In this document: piece by piece, positions 1 to 6,538 of the stretch
Layout of the letters: each line of letters begins with the position of its first letter
Position numbering within the stretch: the first letter of the stretch is position 1
NCBI GenBank assembly: GCA_021162265.1
Contig: JAGGZA010000116.1
Location: 1 to 7,745, forward strand
From: Candidatus Aerophobota bacterium
Lineage (GTDB): Bacteria; Aerophobota; Aerophobia; Aerophobales; B3-G15
Direction of reading: 5' to 3'
DNA length: 7,745 nt
The notes under the pieces: model-generated
The model's input: only the letters and a program-made list of their open reading frames with translations
Databases searched by the model: none
Told to the model about the DNA's origin: nothing
Program-made: the position numbers and the translations under genes

Positions 1-504
1 CTTTATTTTTCTATCTTTGGAGTTGGGTATCGTAAGAACAGGATAATTGGTTTTCTAAATCCAGAAAGCGATCCTCAGGGGATTGGATTTCAACCACTTC
101 ATCTCAAGTTATCCTTTGGCTCAGGGGGTATTTTTGGTCTGGGACCTGGTCAGGGCAGGCAAAAACTTTTTTATCTACCAACACCCCACACAGATTCTAT
201 ATTTGCCGTTATCGGAGAGGAATTTGGATTTATAGGAACAAGTATCATTATTCTTATGTTTGCTATATTTACCATAAGGGGGTTAAAAATAGCAAAGAAG
301 GCAAAAGATGATATGGGGAAACTTCTGGCTATAGGGTTAACCTGTCTAATTGCAGGTCAGGCACTTATAAATATGGGAGTAGCTACTGTTATTTTACCTA
401 CAACAGGCTCTGCTCTTCCTTTTATAAGCTATGGAGGTTCTTCGCTCTTAACCTCGCTTGTTGCTGTAGGCATTCTTTTGAATATTTCAAAACAAAAGGA
501 ATAG
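1..504 (+). CDS. ftsW: FtsW-type lipid II polymerase (SEDS family), 3' part only
   Basis: This is the C-terminal 167 residues of an integral membrane SEDS glycosyltransferase, which polymerises lipid II into septal peptidoglycan together with a class B penicillin-binding protein. The reading frame is open from base 1. SEDS proteins are usually about 370-400 residues, so roughly the first 200 are outside the window. Visible signatures, numbered within the fragment, are FLNPESDPQGIGFQ (18-31), the loop GLGPGQGRQKLFYLP (46-60), HTDSIFAVIGEEFGFIG (63-79) and PFISYGGSSLL (140-150), the near-universal SEDS C-terminal motif. Three hydrophobic segments lie at about 78-95, 107-130 and 145-162. The RQKLFYLP...HTD loop fits FtsW/SpoVE better than RodA, which usually has a longer TQLGFLPEQHTDF-like version. 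That choice is from family knowledge; a SpoVE label would also be acceptable. The gene is not followed by murG, so it probably lies outside a classical dcw cluster. Confidence 0.93.
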   Translation, partial: LYFSIFGVGYRKNRIIGFLNPESDPQGIGFQPLHLKLSFGSGGIFGLGPGQGRQKLFYLPTPHTDSIFAVIGEEFGFIGTSIIILMFAIFTIRGLKIAKKAKDDMGKLLAIGLTCLIAGQALINMGVATVILPTTGSALPFISYGGSSLLTSLVAVGILLNISKQKE

Positions 505-531
505 GAGATTAAAAAATTAAGGTAAAAGAAT

Positions 532-1050
532 ATGCTTGAGGTTGAGCTTAAGGCAAAGGTAGACAAGGAGAGCATAGGAGATAAGCTCTTAGAAGAGGGG
601 GCTATTTTTGTGAGACAGGAAAGGCAAATTGATACTTATTTTAGTCATCCATGTTGGAATTTTAAGTTGAGAGATGAGGTTTTAAGAGTAAGACAGGCAG
701 GGAATGTTTTTTATCTTACATTCAAAGGTCCCAGAATTGATAACGAGACCAAGACGAGAGAAGAAATAGAAGTTGAGGTAAAAGGCGATATATTTTCTTT
801 ACTTGATGCTTTGGGCTTTATGCCTTCAAAAAAAGTGATAAAACAGAGAAAGATATATCAATGGCAGGATTTAATTTTATCCCTGGATGAGGTGGAAAAC
901 CTTGGTAGTTTTCTGGAAATAGAAGCAAAGAGAATGGAGGATAAGGATAAAATCCTTAATTTTTTCAATAGATTAGGAATTAAGAACAGTTCTCTCATAA
1001 AAAAATCTTATCTTGAATTAATCAAAGAGGAAGGTGAGAAAAATGAGTAA
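532..1050 (+). CDS. cyaB: CYTH-domain protein, class IV adenylate cyclase (CyaB) type
   Basis: A cytoplasmic CYTH (triphosphate tunnel) protein of 172 residues, the usual length for the single-domain CyaB group. The N-terminal ExExK signature is E3-E5-K7 (EVELKAK). It is followed by RQIDTYFSHP (31-40), LRVR (51-54), YLTFKGPR (61-68), the acidic strand TREEIEVEV (75-83), LSLDEVENLGSFLEIE (116-131) and the terminal SYLEL (159-163). The basic residues R52, R54, K65 and R76 and the acidic residues E78-E82, D119, E129 and E131 would line the tunnel that holds a triphosphate and metal ions. Members either make cyclic AMP from ATP or hydrolyse triphosphates such as tripolyphosphate or thiamine triphosphate. 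The sequence pattern favours the CyaB branch, but activity cannot be assigned from it. The start has a weak AAGG site at 519-522. The gene lies 27 bases after ftsW and overlaps the next gene. No CHAD domain, a common CYTH partner, is fused. Confidence 0.85.
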   Translation: MLEVELKAKVDKESIGDKLLEEGAIFVRQERQIDTYFSHPCWNFKLRDEVLRVRQAGNVFYLTFKGPRIDNETKTREEIEVEVKGDIFSLLDALGFMPSKKVIKQRKIYQWQDLILSLDEVENLGSFLEIEAKRMEDKDKILNFFNRLGIKNSSLIKKSYLELIKEEGEKNE

Positions 1051-1663
1051 AGAAACACTGGGGAAAATAGAAAAACCATCTGTAGAAAAATATAAAAAAG
1101 ATAATAAAAGAAGGAGAATTTATCTTGTTCCTTTGTTTGTTTCAGGTAAGGGAAAAGAATTTCCGGAAGATTATAAAAATAAACTTAAGAAATACTGGAA
1201 GCAGGTAGAGGCAAGATTAAGTGAACTTGAGGGAAAAATAGGTAATGTTAAGAAGGTCTATTGTGAGATGGTTGATAGGGACGGAAGAGAAGGGGAGAAA
1301 ATAATTCAAGAAATGGATGAAATGATCTGGAAGATGGTTAAAGCCTTTTTAAATAAAGGAGCGATATTAAAAGGGGTTGAAGATTCTAAACTCCTGCAGG
1401 ATCATTTTGATTGGTTAAGGTGTCTTTCTCTTGAGTTAAAAAGTGAGAGGGTGAGTAGTTTTATTGCCAGTTTTTTTGTTAAAAATTTAAGAGAAAGAGA
1501 TAGACATATATCTTCTGTAATAAACAAAGACCTTGACGTAGGAGAAGCGGCGGTTGTCTTCATAAGAGAGAACAACAATTTAGAGTTTGCCCAGGATATA
1601 CAGGTATTCAGGGTTTTCCCCCCTGCGCTTAACGAGCTTCGCTATTATTTTCAGAAAAAATAA
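1043..1663 (+). CDS. Conserved-looking protein of unknown function
   Basis: I do not recognise a named family. The ATG at 1043 gives about 206 residues. It is preferred over an in-frame GTG at 1034 because AGGTGA (1032-1037) lies five bases before the ATG. The start overlaps the last 8 bases of the cyaB-like gene, which suggests translational coupling. The protein is soluble: no signal peptide and no membrane segment. It begins with a lysine- and arginine-rich tail of about 25 residues, then a strand RIYLVPLFVSG, then a long charged helical region containing YWKQVEARLSELEGKIG. The middle holds DHFDWLRCLSLEL and a basic helix FFVKNLRERDRHIS. It ends with a predicted alpha/beta portion, GEAAVVFIREN and DIQVFRVFPPALNELRYYF. 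From memory the layout resembles hypothetical proteins of other anaerobes such as Dehalococcoidia, but I could not check this. Codon and base use match the neighbours, so I see no sign of recent transfer. Confidence 0.8.
   Translation: MSKETLGKIEKPSVEKYKKDNKRRRIYLVPLFVSGKGKEFPEDYKNKLKKYWKQVEARLSELEGKIGNVKKVYCEMVDRDGREGEKIIQEMDEMIWKMVKAFLNKGAILKGVEDSKLLQDHFDWLRCLSLELKSERVSSFIASFFVKNLRERDRHISSVINKDLDVGEAAVVFIRENNNLEFAQDIQVFRVFPPALNELRYYFQKK
1645..1663. repeat. AT-only inverted repeat at the convergent gene junction
   Basis: TTATTTT (1645-1651) and AAAATAA (1657-1663) are perfect 7-base complements around a 5-base loop, CAGAA. The right arm ends on the stop codon of the + strand gene. The stem has no G-C pairs and no T-tract on either side, so it is a poor intrinsic terminator. 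It is nevertheless the only hairpin I see where the two transcripts meet. Confidence 0.35.
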
Positions 1664-2713
1664 CTACTCCATTTTGTAAATTAAGCAAATCCCGATTAAA
1701 AGAAATAAGATATTAGGTATCCAGGCTGAAATGAAAGGGTCTACTGCTCCTGTCCTGCCCATGGTTTTAAGAAGAGCCATTAACTGGTAATATCCAAAAC
1801 TCATTAGAAGTCCGGTAGCAAGACTTGCTCCTCTTCCTCTTCTCATTATTATCCCAAGGGGTATTGCTACAAGCATTAAAATAAAATTTGCAAATGGAGA
1901 TGAAAACTTGAATTGAAGCTCTGTTTGTAGGTCCAGTGTGTCAAAACCACTTTTACGATACTCCTTAATATATTGAGTCAGCTCGGATACACTCATTTTT
2001 TCCGGGGGAAAGTAAGTTCGAGTGAAATAACGGGGTTCCTTGTCAACAGGAATGATTTTTTTAAGGAAAGATTTTTCCTCTGGTTCTTTTTTTAATATGT
2101 AATCTCTACCTTTCTCTAAAACCCAGGTTTTTCTCTTCCATTCAGCTTTTTGTGCTATTATGAAAGTTTGAGGAGAAGAGTTTTTGTAAATTAAAACATC
2201 CTGCATTATACCTTTTTGAGTGTTTAGAGAGCGAATGTAAAAAAGATAATCGGGGGGAACGGCTATAAAGATGTTTTTTTGAACCTCGGCTTTCTTTATC
2301 TGCATAAAATTTTTTTCTTTAATCTGGTGAGAAATCCTGTTTGCCTGATAAACCAGAGTATTATCAATAAAAAGAAGGGAAAATCCTATTATGAGCCCTG
2401 CTGTAAATAAAGGTAGAGTAGCTCTTTTTGCAGATATTCCGCTTATCTGCATTGCTTGAAATTGATTGGTAGAACCAAAGTAGGAAGTTACAAACAATGT
2501 AGAAATTATTACTGATATGGGGCTTAGAAGTACGAAAAGATAGGGGATTTGTAAAATGTAGTAGAGGATAATCTGGAAGATAATTGCCTCTTTTTTTAAA
2601 TTGTGTATGGAGGTGAAAAAATCAGTTAAAACAAATATAGCTATAAAGAAGAACGCAAAGAGAAAATAGTATCTTAAAAACTCTCTTGCTATATATCTGT
2701 CTAAAATTCTCAT
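1664..2713 (-). CDS. lptG: LPS export permease LptG (YjgP/YjgQ family)
   Basis: A 349-residue inner-membrane permease. With LptF and an LptB ATPase dimer it forms the ABC exporter that extracts lipopolysaccharide from the inner membrane and feeds it to the LptC-A bridge. The family layout is clear. It has an N-terminal amphipathic start (MRILDRYIAREFLRYYF), membrane segments at about 16-34, 44-78 and 98-118, a periplasmic beta-jellyroll domain at about 125-265, and three further membrane segments at about 272-290, 297-315 and 325-346. QAMQISGIS (86-94) is the cytoplasmic coupling region, and ANFILMLVAIPLGI and DPFISAWIPN are typical C-terminal signatures. The start follows the lptF stop by 3 bases, with AAGG six bases before the ATG. 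Assignment to LptG rather than LptF rests on being second in the pair and on overall pattern. lptB, lptC and lptA are not in the window. The stop codon abuts that of the converging gene. Confidence 0.87.
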   Translation of the reverse strand: MRILDRYIAREFLRYYFLFAFFFIAIFVLTDFFTSIHNLKKEAIIFQIILYYILQIPYLFVLLSPISVIISTLFVTSYFGSTNQFQAMQISGISAKRATLPLFTAGLIIGFSLLFIDNTLVYQANRISHQIKEKNFMQIKKAEVQKNIFIAVPPDYLFYIRSLNTQKGIMQDVLIYKNSSPQTFIIAQKAEWKRKTWVLEKGRDYILKKEPEEKSFLKKIIPVDKEPRYFTRTYFPPEKMSVSELTQYIKEYRKSGFDTLDLQTELQFKFSSPFANFILMLVAIPLGIIMRRGRGASLATGLLMSFGYYQLMALLKTMGRTGAVDPFISAWIPNILFLLIGICLIYKME

Positions 2714-2716
2714 TTT

Positions 2717-3799
2717 TTACCTTGTTACTACCCTGATATTCAGGTAAATTCCAAAGGCAAAGAGGATAAAGTTGGGAATCCAGGCTCCAAGAAAAGGTGA
2801 TAGTAATCCTGCCTTTGACAGAAAGCTACCTGCGAGGAAAAATATATAATAAGCAATTACCACTATAAGGCTTATTCCGAGACTGATGGATTTATCTCCT
2901 CTTTCAACTTTTATACCCAGAGGGATTCCAAGAATACACATAATAAAAGTGGCAAGAGGTATTGCTATTCTTCCCTGGAAGTCAATCTCCAGTTTTCTTC
3001 TTTCCTCTGGAGGTAGATTTTTTTCACTTAATCTGGTTTTTATCTCAGCAAAAGTCATATCCCAGCTCTCTTTTTTCAATTTCTTCTCTTTATAGTTTTG
3101 TTGGCGCAAATAGATAACCTGCTTTTCAAATTCTCCATATTGAGTTAACCTGTAGTTGACGTCAAACCTGTAAAGCCTTACCTTACTGAGGAAAACCTTT
3201 TCTTTTGTTACCTCTCCCTTACGGGCAATGCTTATCTGAGGGAACTTTTGGTTGGGAAAAGGCAAAAATTCATATAATACTATTTGCCTCATTATATTTT
3301 TTTTTCTATCCAGGTTAAACGTGTATATCTTTTTATCATCTATATTAAGGATAGTTTTTTCTTTTAATTGCAAAGAAGGACGAGTTAATAAAATTTCCTG
3401 ATAGGTTTTCTTATACATTTGATTACACCAGGGAGTGAGAAAGGAGGAAAACAGAAGAGAGATAAAGGTTAAGCATGTTGCAAAGGCAATTACGGGAGTC
3501 TCGGTTTGAAGGAGGCTTATCCCAGAGCTTCTTATGGCTGTTATTTCTCCATTAGCACTTAATCTGCCAAAGCTGAGCAGGATAGAGAAAAGAAGAGATA
3601 CAGGAATTATGATATCAAAAAAAGAGGGAAGAGAAAAAATTATAAGCTTAAATACCTTAAGTAAAGGGGCATTTTCAACAAATATGAGTCTTGTCAGGTC
3701 AAATATTATTCCCACAAAAAGAATAAAGTTAAAAAACAAAAAGCCAAATAAAAAGGGCCAGAGTGTTTCCTTTAAAATGTAGCGATGAATTATCCTCAT
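2717..3799 (-). CDS. lptF: LPS export permease LptF (YjgP/YjgQ family)
   Basis: A 360-residue inner-membrane permease, the partner of LptG in the LptB2FG lipopolysaccharide exporter. It starts with MRIIHRYILKETLWPFLFGF. Hydrophobic segments lie at about 12-34, 50-78, 102-122, 278-296, 304-325 and 334-353. A periplasmic beta-rich jellyroll domain lies at about 125-270. ANGEITAIRSSGIS (82-94) matches the conserved cytoplasmic coupling region. AIPLATFIMCILGIPLGI (279-296) and GAWIPNFILF (338-347) are family signatures. The order lptF then lptG is the usual one. No good Shine-Dalgarno sequence lies in the 15-base gap after the SpoIID-like gene (only a weak TAAGAA), so translation may depend on coupling to the upstream gene. 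Two YjgP/YjgQ paralogues in tandem make the pair assignment safe. Which one is F and which is G is less certain. Confidence 0.88.
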   Translation of the reverse strand: MRIIHRYILKETLWPFLFGFLFFNFILFVGIIFDLTRLIFVENAPLLKVFKLIIFSLPSFFDIIIPVSLLFSILLSFGRLSANGEITAIRSSGISLLQTETPVIAFATCLTFISLLFSSFLTPWCNQMYKKTYQEILLTRPSLQLKEKTILNIDDKKIYTFNLDRKKNIMRQIVLYEFLPFPNQKFPQISIARKGEVTKEKVFLSKVRLYRFDVNYRLTQYGEFEKQVIYLRQQNYKEKKLKKESWDMTFAEIKTRLSEKNLPPEERRKLEIDFQGRIAIPLATFIMCILGIPLGIKVERGDKSISLGISLIVVIAYYIFFLAGSFLSKAGLLSPFLGAWIPNFILFAFGIYLNIRVVTR

Positions 3800-3814
3800 T
3801 ATGTTCTTACGTGG

Positions 3815-4936
3815 TTAGTAGATTTTTTTTATTCCGGTTCCCGGGTAGTAAAAATAGAGAATTTCTTCTGTGCTGTAACCCAGCTCTCCCATCCTTGCAG
3901 CTCCCCACTGGGACATTCCTACTCCATGCCCCCAACCTTTGCCCTCAAATATTAACTCATCTTTTTTATTATTTATTTCAAAAAGGGTGCTGCGCAGAAA
4001 GTTAAATCCCAATATTTCACGTAATTTATTTCCAGATATAAATTGGTGACCATTTTTAAATGAGATGAGTAGAACCTTGCATCTGCCCGATGTGTCTTTT
4101 TTCAGTATTTTAAGGGATTTTAATCCCCTTACCCTGAGTCCAGCTCTTTGTAATATTTTTTCTAATTCACTTTTTGGTATCTTTACCTGCCACCTATCAT
4201 AAGGGGAGTGGATAGAAAAAGGGTCTTTATGTGCTTTAAGATAAGGGTAATCCTCTCCCCACACCTCCTTACTGCTTGTTATGTATCCCCCACTACAGGC
4301 ATGATAAACAGAATTTATAGGTCTTCCCTTGTAAGTAAGGATTTCTCCTCTGGTAAGGTCAACAGCGATTCTTCCTCTTGCATCTTCAGCTTCTACTCCT
4401 CCATACATCTGATGTTGGGCAAGATTTGTTAATATACTGCTATCCTCCCACAATTTCCTTATAGCGTATGTTCTTGCTACAATAGCCTGAGCACAGAGGG
4501 TAGGTAAGGGCCATTCAGGAGATATTTCCAGTTTTATTAAACCATAAAGGTATTCTTCCAGGGATAGAGTGTTAATTATCTCCAGCTTATCTTTGCTTTT
4601 TTTTACGAGTATGATCCCTCTGTACCTTCTTTTATTAACCTCACAAAAGGAACCATCCATAGGTTCTACTGTTATTTGCTTTTGCCATATGCTGCCCTCT
4701 ACATCTATACCTGCAGGTAATGACTTTATTTTTACAGGGTAGTGGAAAATCTTTTCTTTGCTTTTATCTTTGATTTTATAAGGACTTGTTGCTGAAATAG
4801 TAAAATCTTTATCCTCTGCTATTTTCACACTTATATCTGGAACAGGAAAATATCCATAGCAAGCTTTTAAATAAGATGTGTTTTTTACCCACAGGTTAAA
4901 TTGAAAAAGAAACAGGAAAAGAAATATGGGGTACAA
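3815..4936 (-). CDS. SpoIID/LytB-domain protein (secreted wall enzyme)
   Basis: A secreted protein of the SpoIID/LytB family. SpoIID itself is a lytic transglycosylase that cuts glycan strands stripped of stem peptides; LytB-type relatives were named amidase enhancers. Numbered from the TTG at 4936 (373 residues), a hydrophobic segment FLFLFLFQFNLWV (5-17) looks like an export signal. A beta-rich N-terminal region follows to about 120. The SpoIID core then carries SLEEYLYGLIKLEISPEWP (125-143), with E137 aligned to the catalytic Glu of SpoIID, AQAIVARTYA (149-158), YHACSGG (211-217), GEDYPYL (227-233) and GKGWGHGVGMSQWGA (332-346), ending with YFYYPGTGI. Domain content is intact. The start is uncertain. 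TTG has no good ribosome site and would leave the signal peptide without a positive charge. An upstream AUA at 4951 would add five residues, MKKRE (see the ribosome-site entry). The gene follows hisI directly and lies 15 bases before lptF. Presence outside a sporulation locus is common in this family. Confidence 0.88.
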   Translation of the reverse strand: MYPIFLFLFLFQFNLWVKNTSYLKACYGYFPVPDISVKIAEDKDFTISATSPYKIKDKSKEKIFHYPVKIKSLPAGIDVEGSIWQKQITVEPMDGSFCEVNKRRYRGIILVKKSKDKLEIINTLSLEEYLYGLIKLEISPEWPLPTLCAQAIVARTYAIRKLWEDSSILTNLAQHQMYGGVEAEDARGRIAVDLTRGEILTYKGRPINSVYHACSGGYITSSKEVWGEDYPYLKAHKDPFSIHSPYDRWQVKIPKSELEKILQRAGLRVRGLKSLKILKKDTSGRCKVLLISFKNGHQFISGNKLREILGFNFLRSTLFEINNKKDELIFEGKGWGHGVGMSQWGAARMGELGYSTEEILYFYYPGTGIKKIY

Positions 4937-4947
4937 TTCTCTTTTTT

Positions 4948-5328
4948 TTATTTATACACCTCCCCTGGTTCAAATACTTTTTCCTCTATTATTTTTAATT
5001 TTCCTCCTGGTTCAACTTTTCTAAAAAAGCAGGTTTTAAAACCTTTGTGACAGGCACCTTTTATTTGTTCTACTTTAAATAAAAGTGTATCCTCGTCACA
5101 ATCTATATAAATTTCTTTGAGAAGCTGATAGTGACCAGATGTTTCTCCCTTCAGCCACATTTTTTTCCTTGACCTGCTCCACAAATGAACCTTTTTTGTA
5201 GAAAGTGTTTTTTCAATAGCTTCTCTATTCATCCATCCAAGCATCAATACTTTACCGGTTCTTTCTTCCTGTATAATAGCAGGAACAAGTCCCTGAGAGT
5301 TATACTTTATTTTATCTAAGAATTCCAT
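4948..5328 (-). CDS. hisI: Phosphoribosyl-AMP cyclohydrolase
   Basis: HisI catalyses step 3 of histidine synthesis, opening the purine ring of phosphoribosyl-AMP to give ProFAR, the substrate of HisA. The protein is cytoplasmic and 126 residues long, the normal size for a stand-alone HisI. Family signatures are complete: LMLGWMNREA (28-37), SRSRKKMWLKGETSG (51-65), DCDEDTLLFKV (76-86) and GACHKGFKTCFF (91-102). D76, D78 and D80 would bind magnesium, and C77, C93 and C100 fit the zinc ligands. There is no C-terminal HisE (phosphoribosyl-ATP pyrophosphatase) domain, so HisE must be encoded elsewhere if the pathway is complete. AAGGA six bases before the ATG at 5328 supports the start. The gene lies 13 bases after hisA, and hisF, which often separates them, is missing. 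Confidence 0.96.
   Translation of the reverse strand: MEFLDKIKYNSQGLVPAIIQEERTGKVLMLGWMNREAIEKTLSTKKVHLWSRSRKKMWLKGETSGHYQLLKEIYIDCDEDTLLFKVEQIKGACHKGFKTCFFRKVEPGGKLKIIEEKVFEPGEVYK
4949..4965 (-). promoter_or_regulatory. Strong Shine-Dalgarno site preceding a possible AUA start
   Basis: Read on the - strand, GGGGAGGTG (4965-4957) is followed by a 5-base spacer, TATAA, and then ATA (4951-4949), in frame with the SpoIID-like gene. This is the best ribosome site near that gene. The TTG at 4936 lies about 20 bases away, too far to use it. The ATA shares two bases with the hisI stop codon in an ATAA arrangement, the counterpart of the common ATGA coupling overlap. Use of AUA is inferred from this geometry. 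Confidence 0.45.
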
Positions 5329-5341
5329 AGTTTTTCCTTTT

Positions 5342-6055
5342 TTATATTTTTAAAGCTTCCTCTAATTTTATATTCCCCGTGTAAAGAGCTCTTCCAATAA
5401 TTACCCCTGATATTTTTTTATTTTTTAACTGCTTTATTTTCTTTATATCTTCAATGGAAGAAATTCCCCCGGCTATGATTAATTTGCAGTTAACGCTATC
5501 TGCAAATTCTTTGATAAATTCTATATTTACTCCTCTCAATGTTCCGTCTCTTGTTATGTCAGTTAAGATTATGGTTCTTATTCCCTCCCTGGTTAAGTCC
5601 TGAACTAATTGCCTTGCGTTTACCGGGGTTTCTTCTTCCCATCCCTTTACTCCCAGTCTTCCATTTTTGCAATCAATTGAGACTATTATTCTTTCTTTAA
5701 ACTTTTCCACAGCATTTTTTATGAAGCTTTTAGATAAGGCTTTTGTCCCGATAATAGCAAAATCTATACCTTCCTGCATTATTTTATTGAGGACCTCAAG
5801 GCTTCTTATTCCACCCCCGTACTGTATCTGGACAGATAAAGAGTCTTTGATGTTCTTTGCTATATTGAAGTGTTTGGGAGTGCCTGAAAAGGCTCCATCC
5901 AGGTCAACTATATGCAGACGTTTTGCTCCCTTGCTAATCCATAATTTAGCTACTTTAAGAGGGTCTTCAGCATACACAGTTTCTTTGTTTTTAATTCCCT
6001 GCCAGAGCCGGACGCACTTTCCACCTTTTAAATCAATAGCGGGAATAATTAACAA
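5342..6055 (-). CDS. hisA: ProFAR isomerase (HisA)
   Basis: HisA is the (beta/alpha)8-barrel enzyme of histidine step 4. It converts ProFAR to PRFAR by an Amadori rearrangement. I place the start at TTG 6055, giving 237 residues that begin LLIIPAIDLKGGKCVRL (initiator read as Met). The catalytic Asp then falls at residue 8, its standard position. The second catalytic Asp lies in IVSIDCKNGRLG at about residue 128. Phosphate-binding motifs are YGGGIRS (about 79-85) and IAGGIS (about 195-200), and TDITRDGTL is also typical. An AAGAGG ribosome site (6069-6064) sits 8 bases before this TTG. A longer frame from ATG 6106 would add 17 residues that only restate the flavodoxin gene in another frame and have no HisA counterpart. 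The gene overlaps the upstream flavodoxin gene by 7 bases. HisA/PriA dual function cannot be excluded, since trp genes are not visible. Confidence 0.96.
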   Translation of the reverse strand: MLIIPAIDLKGGKCVRLWQGIKNKETVYAEDPLKVAKLWISKGAKRLHIVDLDGAFSGTPKHFNIAKNIKDSLSVQIQYGGGIRSLEVLNKIMQEGIDFAIIGTKALSKSFIKNAVEKFKERIIVSIDCKNGRLGVKGWEEETPVNARQLVQDLTREGIRTIILTDITRDGTLRGVNIEFIKEFADSVNCKLIIAGGISSIEDIKKIKQLKNKKISGVIIGRALYTGNIKLEEALKI

Positions 6056-6528
6056 AGGGGCATCCTCTTGACTAATTTTGCTATTCTCTTCCCAAGTGCC
6101 CTGCATTGAGATTCAACACCTTTCCCTGGTTCACCTATACTTACTGGTCCATAATGGTCTCCCGTAGATGTTCCCTTAACCACCATTCCATGGATAAGCA
6201 TCATTTGAAGAATGGACAGAATAGTTGTTTCGTTTCCTCCTCCTATATTTGCAGAAGAGGAAAAGGCCCCGCCTACTTTTCCTTCAAGGCTGCCATGGTA
6301 TTTAACCGAGCGATCAAAAAGTTCTTTTATGGGAGCAGCTGGCAACCCATAATAGCAGGGTGAGCCTATAATAATTCCATCCCAGTTGAGAAGGTCCTCT
6401 GGCTGTGTTTCTTCAACTTTTCTTAATTCTACCTCTACTCCCTCTGACTTTACTCCTTCAAAAACTTCCTTAGCCATTTTTTCTGTATTACCACTTCTTG
6501 AATAATAAACTACACCAATTTTTGCCAT
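6049..6528 (-). CDS. Flavodoxin-fold protein, WrbA/NAD(P)H oxidoreductase-like
   Basis: A cytoplasmic flavodoxin-like protein of 159 residues, expected to bind FMN. The N-terminal strand and phosphate loop are clear: IGVVYYSRSGNTEKMA (4-19). The second flavin loop is IIIGSPCYYGLPAAPIKEL (52-70) and the third FSSSANIGGGNET (89-101). YGPVSIGEP (126-134) near the C-terminus recalls WrbA-type quinone reductases and related flavodoxin-family proteins. At 159 residues it is shorter than typical WrbA (about 200), so an electron carrier or small flavin reductase is equally possible; the redox partner is unknown. GAGGAGG (6540-6534), five bases before the ATG at 6528, is a strong ribosome site and overlaps the stop codon of the upstream gene. 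It ends 7 bases inside the hisA start. There is no obvious link to histidine synthesis, so shared expression may be incidental. Confidence 0.87.
   Translation of the reverse strand: MAKIGVVYYSRSGNTEKMAKEVFEGVKSEGVEVELRKVEETQPEDLLNWDGIIIGSPCYYGLPAAPIKELFDRSVKYHGSLEGKVGGAFSSSANIGGGNETTILSILQMMLIHGMVVKGTSTGDHYGPVSIGEPGKGVESQCRALGKRIAKLVKRMPLC
6053..6069 (-). promoter_or_regulatory. Ribosome site that sets the hisA TTG start
   Basis: On the - strand AAGAGG (6069-6064) is followed by 8 bases and TTG (6055-6053). This supports the internal TTG start over ATG 6106 for hisA, and it lies within the 3' end of the flavodoxin gene. Confidence 0.6.
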
Positions 6529-6538
6529 GAATACCTCC

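Noticed and set aside
1034..1042. GTG at 1034 as start of the unknown + strand gene
   Set aside because: ATG at 1043 is better spaced from AGGTGA, and the GTG is itself part of that ribosome site.
1630..1670. Bidirectional intrinsic terminator at the convergent junction
   Set aside because: The only stem is all A-T and neither side has a T-tract, so I list it as a repeat rather than a terminator.
4850..4875. Possible lipoprotein cysteine (LKAC, residue 26) in the SpoIID-like protein
   Set aside because: Lysine at -2 and a polar stretch of several residues between the hydrophobic core and the cysteine do not fit a lipobox; ordinary signal peptidase cleavage or a membrane anchor is more likely.
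5667..6071. Long + strand open frame opposite hisA
   Set aside because: It is antisense to a clearly recognised gene, and its translation has no recognisable motif.
6056..6106. A 17-residue N-terminal extension of HisA from ATG 6106
   Set aside because: It lies inside the flavodoxin coding region in another frame, has no HisA counterpart and displaces the catalytic Asp from position 8. TTG 6055 has a fitting ribosome site.
6106..6363. + strand open frame opposite the flavodoxin gene
   Set aside because: It is a shadow of the flavodoxin gene, with low-complexity and unlikely composition.
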